Of a DNA stretch of 64,000 bases, positions 31,883 to 41,253 are shown one piece after another. Origin of the DNA: Triatoma infestans. Lineage: Eukaryota; Arthropoda; Insecta; Hemiptera; Reduviidae. Within the stretch, counting starts at the first letter, position 1. The number at the start of each line of letters is the position of its first letter. A program made the position numbers and the translations under genes. The stretch covers positions 1 through 64,000 of the forward strand of contig JAAEAF010007701.1 of the NCBI GenBank assembly GCA_011037195.1. The letters are read 5' to 3'. The notes below the pieces were generated by a model, which did not search any database, had not been told where the DNA came from, and was given only the letters and a program-made list of their open reading frames with translations.

Positions 31883-31960
31883 CTTACACATACAGACCAT
31901 TCGCTTAAAAAATGTTTTCGTATTTCAAAACATGTGTTTCCGGTGAAAACTCAATTTCGA
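31320..31960 (+). repeat. Dispersed-repeat copy, F orientation
   Basis: Words in order: AAATTCCAACCGAACTCA, GTTCCAATTATCTTCAAATT (31381), TATATTATACTGAAGTGGTAC (31520), AAAGCATAACGCTACTG (31548), AAGTGACAGGTATTTATCTG (31618), GTCGCACTTCTGGTAGATA (31722), a CA array (31853-31892), GTGTTTCCGGTGAAAACTCA (31933) and TTTCGAAAATCTTGAG (31954). It is split by a short retroposed piece at 31436-31481. Confidence 0.7.
31436..31481 (-). mobile_element. Very short 3' retroposed fragment with poly-A
   Basis: A T run (31436-31453) plus 28 bases (GCCCATTGACACCGCAGGCC...) interrupt an F repeat copy. The flanks CCAATATGCATTAAT (31421-31435) and CCAATGTGTATTAAT (31482-31496) match at 13 of 15 positions, as expected for an aged target duplication. 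The insert may be the 3' end of a SINE or LINE inserted on the minus strand. The piece at 35963 on starts with a similar word (GCGCATCGACATTAGCGCC). Confidence 0.6.
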
Positions 31961-32115
31961 AAATCTTGAGGCCAGGAGAGATAATATTGCAAGAACTGAT
32001 AGGGAAAGTGCTCAGTCCCATTAAAGCGGAGGTACTAGACACACTTGGGTAAGCACGATAAGCCTCTAATTGGCTGCAGTGGCTGGGGAATGTGACCCCC
32101 ACTCCAAGTTCTAAT

Positions 32116-32493
32116 CTAACCTACCATGTGCCACGGTCCTTGGAGTACCGTGTTATACAATCTGCTTCCCACAGTTGCTGCTATTAATTCTAAACGAGGA
32201 ATGGAAACTTGTTTTGTGGGTGTTACCCTTGACTTTGCAGCCAACAGATGCGTTCTAATCCCTTCTGTAGTTTGCAATCGAACAAACACCACAGCAGCAT
32301 AACCCTGAAGGCTAGCATCACAAAATGTATGTATACTAAGATCCTTTACGTTGTCCTGGGACAAATTAATCCAACGTTCAATTCTTATATTCTTCAGTAG
32401 TGAGAGCTCTTCGAACCAATGTATAAATTCATTCTTAGATGTAGCGTCAACTTCTTCATCCCAAGAAACTCCATTTTTCCGCATCTTTTGCAC
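32116..32493 (-). pseudogene. BEL/Pao RNase H fragment
   Basis: This has the CDAS and RLELIAA metal-binding blocks and the LLAAKSRVTPTK linker typical of the family. It ends in unrelated sequence after RLYNTVLQGPWH, so the third and fourth catalytic aspartates are missing. Confidence 0.85.
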
Positions 32494-32643
32494 AATATCT
32501 TGGGGAAAAGGAGAACAGGACTAATGAAACCGATAGGGTCGAAACTTATGAGCTATAGAAAGAATTGTTCTCTTCGTAATAAGGCCTAATTCGAATCCAT
32601 CAAGCCATTCCAGATTCACCTCCAAACTATCCGTCCGTAGGTC

Positions 32644-33235
32644 CTAAATCATTCCCAAAACAGATGGTCTTACCACGAGTTGATTCTGCTCACAGGTGTG
32701 TTGCCAACATCTAAGATTAAATTTTCCTTCGGCCATTACTGCTCGGGCTTCTCTAATAAAATGTGACAGCTCACGTTCGTTCTCAAGACTGGTTACAACA
32801 TTATCTACATAAAAACTCTGCAATAATCTCTTCATCAGTTGTCGATCACATCGTGGATTCTCAAGTGCTCTCTGCAAGTGTAACTCAAGTACTGCTCCCA
32901 ATAAAAATGGACTACATTTAGCTCCGAAAACAACTCCTGTGTGTCGGAATGTCTTATGTCGGTTCACATCTTCAGGCTTCCACCAAAAGAATCTCAAGTA
33001 ATCTCGGTCCGAAGGTTTGATGCTTATTTGGAGGAAAGCCTTTTCAATATCTGCAATAACACCAAATCTTTTTTCTCGAAAACGCAGAAGTAAAGACGAT
33101 CTAAGTTCAATTAGGTTTGGACCACTCTCCAGGCACTGGTTTAATGAAGGTGCGGTCTTTTCTCTCGCAGAGGCATCAAAAACCGGCCTCATCTTTGTTG
33201 TACTGTTTTCTTTCATAACGGGTCCACAACTTTTC
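32644..33235 (-). pseudogene. BEL/Pao reverse transcriptase fragment
   Basis: About 195 residues are uninterrupted and include DIEKAFLQIS (first Asp) and YVDN (catalytic palm Asp). The automatic start at 33567 is misleading: residues before about GPVMKENSTT come from a dispersed-repeat copy, not from the element. A frame break near 32650-32500 separates it from the RNase H portion. Confidence 0.88.
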
Positions 33236-33239
33236 CTTT

Positions 33240-34110
33240 GAAATGTTTGTTTTTCGGGGGAAATTGGTTTTATGTGAGGTTTACGGGAGAGGGTTACGGA
33301 TGTCATATTGGACATTCCAATAAAAAAAGTGCAACCTATTTCTTTCCCTTCTTCATTCGGAAGGAAATCGTCATTGATGTGAAAAAATTCAATGTTTACA
33401 GAAAATCGGCCTATCGGAAGTATCAATAATGGATATTTCAGTTTTCCCATAATTTTCTTGAAAAATGGCTCCAATGGGCATGTTTTGTGGTCCCTGAGTC
33501 GGAACAAGTGTTGTTTTTTTTTAGCAAAATTGGTCCGTGTGTTGCGTGTGTGGTCAACATTACTCAAAAATGAAATATCGCGGAATATTCAAACTTGATA
33601 TTTCGTTTATGCTCCTACCAGGGGGACCAGACAATAAGGCTTTGGTAAAAATCGGTCAATCGATAATAGTACCACTGAAAACGTGCTCCATTTTCTTTAA
33701 ACTTGGTATATCAGCTACTAATATAATGAGCTACATACAATGACTACAGTCTACATACAGTGACTACAGACTACATACAGTGACTACAGTCTACATACAG
33801 TGACTACAGTCTACATACAGTGACTACAGTCTACATACAGTGACTACAGTCTACATACAGTGACTGCTGTCTACATACAGTGACTCATCTCTTCTGTTTG
33901 AAACTTTTTCCGAAAATATCAATAAGGGGAAATTTTTAAGGAGTAGGAGTAAGGTTAAGCTTTTCTCAAAAAAGTCATTTTTAAAGAAAGTTTTCATTGT
34001 CCCATCAACTAACCATCTACTAAGAATTAAATTTAGAACAGAATTAGTGAATGATAGCCACATAAATCGTTGCAAGAGAAAGTGGTTGAGTGTTTCACAC
34101 CAGATTTTAT
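33240..34110 (-). repeat. Dispersed-repeat copy, R orientation, with minisatellite
   Basis: The words AATGGCTCCAATGGGC (33463), GTTTGTTTTTCGGGGGAAATT (33245), CTTTAAACTTGGTATATC (33692) and the hairpin end AGAGAAAGTGGTTGAGTGTTTCACACCAG (34077, in pieces) are from the dispersed family. The 20-bp tandem repeat at 33731-33885 is inside it. Confidence 0.6.
33731..33885. repeat. 20-bp tandem repeat (CTACATACAGTGACTACAGT)
   Basis: Nearly eight head-to-tail copies with almost no variation. The first copy has one A for G change and a late copy has CTGCTGT for CTACAGT. There are no spacers, so it is not a CRISPR-like array. Confidence 0.95.
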
Positions 34111-35640
34111 AATTTTAACATTTTGTTTTCATAATCTGTGGGCTTAAATTAAACGTTAATTTCCGGGTGTAAACTTAATTTCGAAAATTTGATATGATCG
34201 CAATAGTTTGTGTAACAATTGTAGTGGGTGGGTGGGAGGAGTAATACTTCATTAGCTAGCTACTTGGTTTATGTATATACCATACAGATGTACATGAATA
34301 TGTAAAACGCCATCAGCATCTAAATAGTTGTAATTCCGGTCACTTTCAGGATAACGCTGTTTGAATCATTCAACGTTCTGCATTCTTGAATCTCTCTCTC
34401 TTTCTCTCTAAGTTAATTTCTGTATGTTGTCCTGAAGGGCTGTATGTTGTCCCTGCACAAAATAAAAGTTTCTTTCTTTCTCTCTCTCTCTGAAATACAT
34501 AAATAATTTTTTTTTTTTTTTTTTTTTAAGGAATAATTAATGATAGGATTAACATTTGGACGTGGGGCTACTAAATGTGAGGGACAGAAGAATGATTGGC
34601 ATGAGCATGGAAAGTATTGAGACTTATTATAGTGAATGGTGGGGAAGATTCGGAGAAGTAGCAAGGGGTATACAGCAGGCTATTAGCAAAACAGAGGGGC
34701 ATTTTGCTGGGACGCATTTCTTCTTTTGGGAATTAGTACGAGCCTGTACTCTGTATTTGTTGGCTAGTGCCGAGTATTAGGGACATACAAACACTGGCTA
34801 ATTCATACACAGGCAGATAGACTGCCCTCTTCTCTCGCTATTCACACCATCATCTCCTACTGCTATTACTATATTCAGTTCCGCCCAATAAGTACTGTGA
34901 AGAACAGTCTCTCTAAGATAAACTGGACCAGTTTTATCACTTTAACTTTTATGGATCCTCCTAAATTTTAATGAGTGTTAACAAAAAAGAGAATATACAA
35001 ATTGTCTCTCTTTATACATTATTTTCTTCAATTTCCATTCTAATATGAATGCATTCATTGCTAAAGAAATAAATAAATTAGTCTGAATTCGGAATTAAAT
35101 TATGATGTTATTAGAGAAAGTATTGCAATCATGTTAAATTTTCATTGGAAATACATGATTTGAGATCTTTAAAAGAAAAAAATATTTATAGGCCCTTGAT
35201 TACATAATATTACTATAACATAACCTTCTAGAACCCATCTGAATGTAACCTTCTCATTTTGTTTAAAAAACGTTCCCTAATTGTTTACAAATCTCGCCAT
35301 CTTGTTTCTAAATTCCTTTTACACAGTTTTAGAAAAAATTAGGCAATCCAAAATTATCTATATCATATTATCTATAAAAATAGAATATAAGGACGAGATG
35401 GCACTTTAAGATTTGGAATAAAGTTTAATACAAAAGTGGAAGATTTCCGTTGTTTTTATCAAACTGGTTGACTGGGCACACAGTCATGGTGTTATCATGG
35501 TGCAAACGATCTTGTCTGCTAGGTAGTTGCAGTTTTCTACTTGCACTCTTCCCTTATATCACTTGTATTTCTGAGAAAACTTCTCTCGATCTTAATAAAA
35601 AGTAATCTTTCCATTTTGACTTATCTCACAAAATAATTTG
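34110..35640. other. Non-coding stretch with pyrimidine-rich tracts
   Basis: CT-rich tracts lie at 34390-34412 and 34468-34493, with a T run at 34508-34527. A short tandem pair (GGGCTGTATGTTGTCC) is at 34437-34455. The 74-codon frame at 34556-34780 shows no family I know. I see no other structure from 34800 to 35640. Confidence 0.4.
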
Positions 35641-36400
35641 TTTAACGAAAAAATCTTGTATAAAATAGTGACGTGATCTTTATTTTTTTTTTACTGCCGA
35701 GTACAATTATTACGATCGTGTCAAATTTGTGAAATTGAGTTTTCACCGGAAACTGATATATTGAGATCTCCTGAGTACTAAATGTTTGTACGTGTGTTTG
35801 AGTATCGTAAAATATCTCAAAGACGAATATTCGCAGGAAACACAAATTTGATACACTGTTAAGTTTGATTATGCCGTATCTGGACACAATGGTTTAATAC
35901 AATCGTAAAAAATACAACAACCGCAATGTACGACTTTATTGAATGTCTTTTTTGTTTTTTATTTTTTGCGCATCGACATTAGCGCCATCATTCCTTCACG
36001 ATCTGTGGCCACTCGAGCCGGGATGGCAATACTAGTCTATGTCCCATATGGCTTCCATACACAACACGTTGCCTAGCTACGTTGCCACAAATCCCCTCTT
36101 ATATCATCAAGCTAGTCGACGAGGGGGAGTGTGGAACATTGAATTTGATTTTTCTTTCTGTTTTTCGCGATTTTCTCGAAATCGACTCCAACGATTTTCA
36201 TTAAACTTGGCAGGCTATATACATGCCTATAACTTTTATTTATAACGTTCCAAGAAATTGATTTTATAGAGTGGGGGCGCATCTATATGGTATTCAAAGA
36301 TATGCTAGTATCCCACATTTGAAGCAAATCGATTAACCGGAAGTGCGGTAAAATTGATTTAGAAGTATTCTTGGGGATCTGTGACAGTTAGGTTTAAATT
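35640..36400 (-). repeat. Dispersed-repeat copy, R orientation, split by a 190-bp insert
   Basis: Plus-strand words: ATTACGATCGTGTCAAATTT (35710), GAGTTTTCACCGGAAACTGA (35736), AAAATATCTCAAAGACGAAT (35807), CTCGAAATCGACTCCAACGA (36174) and GATTAACCGGAAGTGCGG (36333). The insert at 35949-36135 starts with a T-rich tract then GCGCATCGACATTAGC. It is GC-richer than its surroundings and may be a minus-strand SINE; no pol III boxes are convincing. Confidence 0.6.
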
Positions 36401-36522
36401 TAAATAAATTGCTGTTACAAACCTATGTTAAGAGATAAGACAGAGGGTGCTATCACAAAAACAAATACAATTATAATGTATTTGCAGCTTAGCTAAACGT
36501 TTGTAGTAGGTTGAGACCGCGG

Positions 36523-36935
36523 CAGTGGTTTGCTAGATACCGACGTTTCGTCCAAATTGCAATGCGCTTCTTCAGGGTCGTTTCATCTTAAATCTAATGG
36601 AGCAATGAACCTTGGTATAAAAAGGGGCGGGGCGTCAGGGAAAGAAGAGAAAAAGCAAGTGAAAAAATGTTTAATGTTTTTCCGAAGTAGAACAAGGCTA
36701 CAACTTTCGCCGGAAGGCAGTGGGATGGGGAGCTTGGCCCTCGTCTTCCGCCAGCCAAAGTGAGCAAGGAAGGAAAAACTAAGTCCCGCCCACCACCTCC
36801 AGCCAAGATGGCGGAGGAAGGGGCCCCGCTTCTTTTTTACAAAGTTCATTGCTCCCATAGATTTCAAGGTGAAGCGACCGTTAAGAAGTTCATTGCAATA
36901 TGGGCGAAACGTCGGATTCTAGCAAACACTTGAAA
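36523..36935. repeat. Foldback element with CGAAACGTCGG ends
   Basis: Arms: 36523-36620 (TTTGCTAGATACCGACGTTTCG, then ATTGCAATGCGC...TCTTCAGGG, then GGAGCAATGAACCTT) and 36838-36935 (AAGTTCATTGCTCCCAT, CATTGCAATATGGGCGAAACG, TCTAGCAAA). The centre is GC-rich, with GGGGCGGGGCG and GGGGCCCCGC. The minus strand of the left arm reads CTGAAGAAGCGC ... GACGAAACGTCGG, which has the CUGANGA and GAAAC...GUC parts of a hammerhead core, but no stem II that I can draw. Flanking dispersed repeat sequence is interrupted. Confidence 0.65.
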
Positions 36936-36994
36936 CTCAAGTGTTTTTCATGAAAATGGCTGTGCAAGTTTGCCCCAATAGAATTATAATAACA

Positions 36995-37046
36995 GCAGTT
37001 AGAGAAAGTCGTGTGAGTGTTTCACACAAGTTCGTTTTCTTACTGC
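36995..37046. repeat. Nested hairpin at a dispersed-repeat boundary
   Basis: The outer arms GCAGTTAGAGAAAG (36995-37008) and TTTTCTTACTGC (37035-37046) enclose inner arms GTGTGA (37011-37016) and TCACAC (37022-37027). This is the best-preserved example of the boundary hairpin that recurs in the dispersed family. Confidence 0.75.
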
Positions 37047-37049
37047 AAT

Positions 37050-37930
37050 TGTGCAAGTTCTTTCAAATTTTCTTGAATGTGGAATTGTTACTAGATATTA
37101 AGTTGCTCTTGGCTTTAGATCACTAATAGTACTCCCCCCCCCCCAGAATATCTGTAAAATCAATTTGCCCGGATATAATGTGTTCAAATAAAAGTGATAG
37201 TCTTTTAAATGCTAGTTAGTATAATATGTTGAAAGAATATTGGTGGAGTTAGTTTCCAGGAGAAAATTCATGAAAGAATACACGATTTGACCAAAATACA
37301 TCAACCGCAGTGCTGGGAGGGGGGGGCCGCTAGTGTCGGCTGCAGGCAGCCGCTCTTTGAAGAGCGTGGTCTTAGTTCTTAGTGCCCCAAACTACAAGTG
37401 TTTAGTTATTTTGAAAATAAGTTTGTCATATGAAGATAATAGTTTACATCAGAATCAGAGTGCACAACTTTTCCATTTGCTAACTTTTGTAATTTTCTTA
37501 GTCCCACAGTATTTTCCTTCTAAATTGAGAATAGCAGAGAGAGATTTTCCAACAAACATAACTTTACCGCTTTGTAAGTTGAAGCGAGTAATTAAATGGT
37601 AGAATTATCGTCAACTAATTATCCTGCTAGTGGTTTTCTCTTATTTTACAACCACTTTGGACCAACCAAAGTTTGGTTTGTCATGAAATGAGTTAATTAG
37701 AAGTTGCAATTAAACAGATTATTTACTAAACCTGTTACTAATTCACACAGCCTTTATGTCTTCATCACATGTTCAATCATGTAAGTGAACAGAAAATGTA
37801 CCGTAAATTTCCTGCGTGAAAAGGAATTTTTTTATAATCCATGATCAGCGCTCCACTGTGGGAAGAATTTGGTCCAAATCTTCATGTTTGATCTCCTGGT
37901 ACAAACGGAATATTAAATTCGAGCTTCCTA
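37050..37930. other. Non-coding stretch
   Basis: Dispersed-repeat words occur at 37175-37290 (TTCAAATAAAAGTGATAG, GAATATTGGTGGAGTTAG). The 89-codon frame at 37333-37602 has no recognisable domain, and the region has no splice-flanked coding look. Confidence 0.4.
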
Positions 37931-39023
37931 GTTTTTACATTCCCTCACAATTGGTAACAGTAAGTGTTGTGATTGTGACAAATTTTTGAAATTGAATTTT
38001 TACCGGAAATACAAGTTGTAAGGTCCCCGGATCATGGAAAAAATGTTTTAAGCGAATAATCTGTATGTTCGTGTTATGTATGTATGCTGTGTTATGTATG
38101 TGTGTGTGTGTGGGTCTCGCAAAAATCTCATAATTGGGTATTCCGTTTTGGAGTATTACCACCATAGGTGCCACGAAGGTTTCAGGCGAAATCAATCAGC
38201 TGGAAGTACCACTTTACTGAATGTTCCACACTTTTTCGAAAATGGTATCAACGATTGACGTTAGACTTCATATACTGTCTACATACATGAATACCTATCA
38301 CTTTTATACATTTCTCCGGGAAATTAATTTTTGGGAAGTTTTCTGGGGGGAAGAGTACTCTAAGAACAGCAACCTGTAAGTCCTCTAAAGTACTAGTTGA
38401 GTGCAATGTATGGTACTAACACCTGTATTATAATAATAGATATTAAAGGTGGAATCCCAAAATTGAGGAAAATTGGTTAACCGGAAGTGCGACATTACAG
38501 AGTAGGTTTTTGAATTTTTTGTAACTTTTGGAAGGTAAACAACTGTCACGATTTCCCACCAACTTGGAATACTAACTGTACAGATGTAGCTTTTTTCGAA
38601 TCTTACAGGGGTTGGTTCAGTGTTTGTGGTGCTATCTTCTGGACCTCAGTGCAATTACTTGAACTATCTGAGTTACACTATATCCAGAAGACAGCGTTAA
38701 TAGCATTGAAGGAACTCATATAAAATTTGTAATTTACCGCCACAAATTCCACAGAACTCCCTAAAATCAGTTTTTAAAGAAAAATCTTTTACACAAATGT
38801 GACACGAAGGTACTTATCTGTGTAGATAGTATACAAAGTTTAAAGAAAATTGTTGGAGCTGTTTTCTAGAAAATAACGAAAAACTGGGGGAAAAACCTTC
38901 AGTAAAGTCGTACTTCCGGTTGATTGATTTTGCCCGAAACCTACGTGTCTGATGCGGTGGTAGTACCTGAACGGAATATCTGAACTTCCTGCGATTTTTC
39001 GTTCTTGAGATATTTTGTTAAAT

Positions 39024-39066
<43 letters not shown>

Positions 39067-39215
39067 CACACATACGCACAGACCATTGACAAAAAACATT
39101 TTTTCGTATTCAAGGGACCTCAAAACATGTATTTCCGGTGAAAACTCAATTTTGAAAATTTGACACGATCGTAATACTTCCTTTTAACAGGGAGTAAGAG
39201 AAAATAAAATTGTAA
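37930..39215. repeat. Dispersed-repeat copies, R then F, facing each other
   Basis: The R part (37955-38560) shows GTTGTGATTGTGACAAATTT, TTACCGGAAATACAAGTT, TACCACCATAGGTGCCACG, AATTAATTTTTGGGAAG and GTTAACCGGAAGTGCGACAT. The F part (38700-39215) shows GTGTAGATAGTATACAAAG, TCGTACTTCCGGTTGATTG, CTGATGCGGTGGTAGTACC, a (CA)n array (39025-39072), CAAAACATGTATTTCCGGTG, ACACGATCGTAATACTTCC and GGGAGTAAGAGAAAATAAA. Together they form an inverted pair about 1.25 kb across. Confidence 0.75.
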
Positions 39216-39469
39216 GAAAAAATTTAAATATACATCTCATAGTATTTGGTGAATAGTGAAGTTAACTGTCAAATGACTGACAGCTTTAACATGATTGTTA
39301 TTTAGCAGACAGCTCTGATTCATTTGACCATATCTTCTCTGATTCCTCCCCCCATGATCCAATAATAACACTGCGCTAACAAAACTTAAAAAAACAATAC
39401 CACCATCCCGGTTGATTCAATGTGTAACAAACAACATGAGGCAAGTAAGTAGATAAATGGCTCGTTTTG

Positions 39470-40240
39470 TTGTTACTTTCTCTTGACGATAGAAACAAGT
39501 ATTGTGATCGGCTCGAAATTTTCCGGATTGAGTTTTGATCGGAAACACATGTTTCGAAGCCCCCAATTATGAGAAAAAATGTTTTCAAAAAGCGAAAAAT
39601 CTCAGGAATGTGAAACTTGGTTTGGAAGATACATGATACACCGCATCACACAGGTATCCCGCAAAATTCGTATACCGGAACTGCAACTGTACGGAATGTT
39701 TTCTTCGTCTTCAGTTTTTTGCAATTTTCTCCAAACGGTTCCAACGATTGCCTTTGAACTTCATATATTATGTACACACCTAAACGCCAATCACTTTTAT
39801 TTGAAATATTTCCCCGGATAAATTTACTTTTTACAAGGTTCTGTGGGGAACAGTAGCGGCAATTATTATGCTTTTCTCTAAAATACAACTCCAGTGTACA
39901 GTTCTGCCACCCATCTAATATTAGTGTGCATTAGAAGCATTGGTAGAATTCCAAATTTGAAGAAATTCGGGTCACCAGAAATGTGAGGAACCTCACAAGA
40001 GGCTCGCCATCTTGATATTCCGTTTAGATACAAGCATCGCTTCCGATATGAAGAATTTCTATCGCATTGTTTCAACCGGAAATATGACTTTACTGATTTG
40101 TTCTTTCTATTGGTTATTACAATTTCCTACAAACTTGGTACACTGTCTACGTATCTGTATACGTTTACTGAGCCAATATAGTGTGATATGCTTTCGGGAT
40201 TCATCCTGTGTTGCGAAATCAGTGGGAAAATAGAAACTAT
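39470..40240 (-). repeat. Dispersed-repeat copy, R orientation
   Basis: Words: TCTCTTGACGATAGAAACAA, GTATTGTGATCGGCTCG (39499), GATCGGAAACACATGTTTCG (39537), AAATCTCAGGAATGTGAAAC (39597), TCCAAACGGTTCCAACGATT (39731), AACAGTAGCGGCAATTATTA (39850) and TCCAAATTTGAAGAAATTCG (39950). Confidence 0.65.
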
Positions 40241-41250
40241 TGTCAAAATGGAATCATTATCATAATTATTTGTTTCTATATGAAACATCACTTTTTACAG
40301 ATTTTTGTTTGTTAAATAGACTGCTTTTATGAAAGGTATATATATTTTTACATAATATATATTATTACATATAATATTTTATTTTACAAAAAATATAAAA
40401 AAGCACATTTTTATTGTTTTTAAGTGATACAGCTCATAACAAGAGTTTGGAACAAAATAAATACTTTTCTATTAGTAATAATCTATTAGGCATGATTCTC
40501 TAAAGAAACAATGGAATCTAGTGGAACCAATTAGAATAATAAATAAATACATCATAAGATTATGAAGTAATGAAGTAAATATATTCAGTTCCACTTTGTA
40601 TTTGTACTGGTATATTATGGGTAAATTATGGATACTTAATAAAGCAACCGGGGGCTTTGGATAGCGTAGGGTTTTGCCCTCCCCTTTCGCGAATAATAAT
40701 AATAATAATAATAAAGCAACCATTTCATCCTCTGAGCAATAAGTAAATAATAATAGTTACTTTCTACATAAGGCAGAGATTATAAGTATGACAAGTCCAA
40801 GTCAGATATTGGTATATTACTAGGAAATGTAAAATTAAAATAAAATACAGAAATAATTGTGGCTGCAAATCTGCTCACATTTTTATACTGAGAGAAGGAG
40901 ATTTCTCATTGAGTAAGAAACTTCTGAGGGCAGTAGCTCCACAGAAATAGTTATGTACCAAATTGGTCTGGGCTAAGGACTTAATTACAAGTACTTTGTC
41001 GAATGCATCAGTATGACAGGACAGATAGTCTACTAGTTTTAAGTTTTTCTAATTGGGGTTAGTGGTGAGCATAACATAAAATGCAGAAGTAAAACGGGCT
41101 TAAATAGCTGACACACAGTACAAGTAACGGACGAATCTATGTATGTTTAGCGTTTTTAAATTTGCAAGTTATAATTTGATAATATTCAGTCTTAAATATA
41201 TTGTATTTAACTTCAAGTAATATTCACCACAAACAAACGTACTCAGATTT
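40240..41250. other. AT-rich stretch
   Basis: Apart from the 3' retrotransposon tail at 40648-40715, no feature is recognised. Confidence 0.4.
40648..40715 (+). mobile_element. Minimal 3' end of a non-LTR element with (AAT)n tail
   Basis: The sequence GGGGGCTTTGGATAGCGTAG, TTTTGCCCTCCC and TTTCGCGAATAAT is the extreme 3' end of the element at 7290-7870 (minus strand there), followed by (AAT)7. Only about 40 bases of element were copied, an extreme 5' truncation. Without the second copy it would pass as a microsatellite. Confidence 0.8.
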
Positions 41251-41253
41251 CTA

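Larger units (their letters stand above)
32116..33235 (-). mobile_element. BEL/Pao fragment (RT-RNase H), minus strand
   Basis: On the minus strand from about 33235 it reads an RT: TKMRPVFDASAREKTAPSLN, FGVIADIEKAFLQISIKPSD, YLRFFWWKPED, FRHTGVVFGAKCSPFLL, SFYVDNVVTSLENE (to 32644). After a break, RNase H follows in frame 32493-32116 with LSIHTFCDASLQGYAAVVFV and VSIPRLELIAATVGSRLYN. Gag, protease, integrase and LTRs are absent. Compared with the element at 19-24.8 kb it is clearly a different family, since conserved blocks match but linkers do not. The RT metal-binding residues survive. Its ends abut dispersed repeat on both sides. Confidence 0.9.

Noticed and set aside
32644..33567. 307-residue minus-strand protein as one unit
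   Set aside because: The first 110 residues are translated dispersed repeat. Only the part from about 33235 downward is BEL/Pao.
33731..33885. Possible CRISPR-like array
   Set aside because: The 20-bp units are directly adjacent without spacers, and the setting is a eukaryotic genome. It is a tandem repeat.
34556..34780. 74-codon ORF as a possible host gene
   Set aside because: It has no recognisable domain, lies next to T and CT runs, and shows no splice-site context.
36530..36570. Functional hammerhead ribozyme on the minus strand
   Set aside because: CUGAAGA and GAAAC...GUC are present, but no convincing stem II can be drawn between them. It was kept only as a foldback with a partial signature.
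37333..37602. 89-codon ORF as a possible host gene
   Set aside because: No family resemblance and no conserved motif; the length is within chance for AT-rich DNA without stops.
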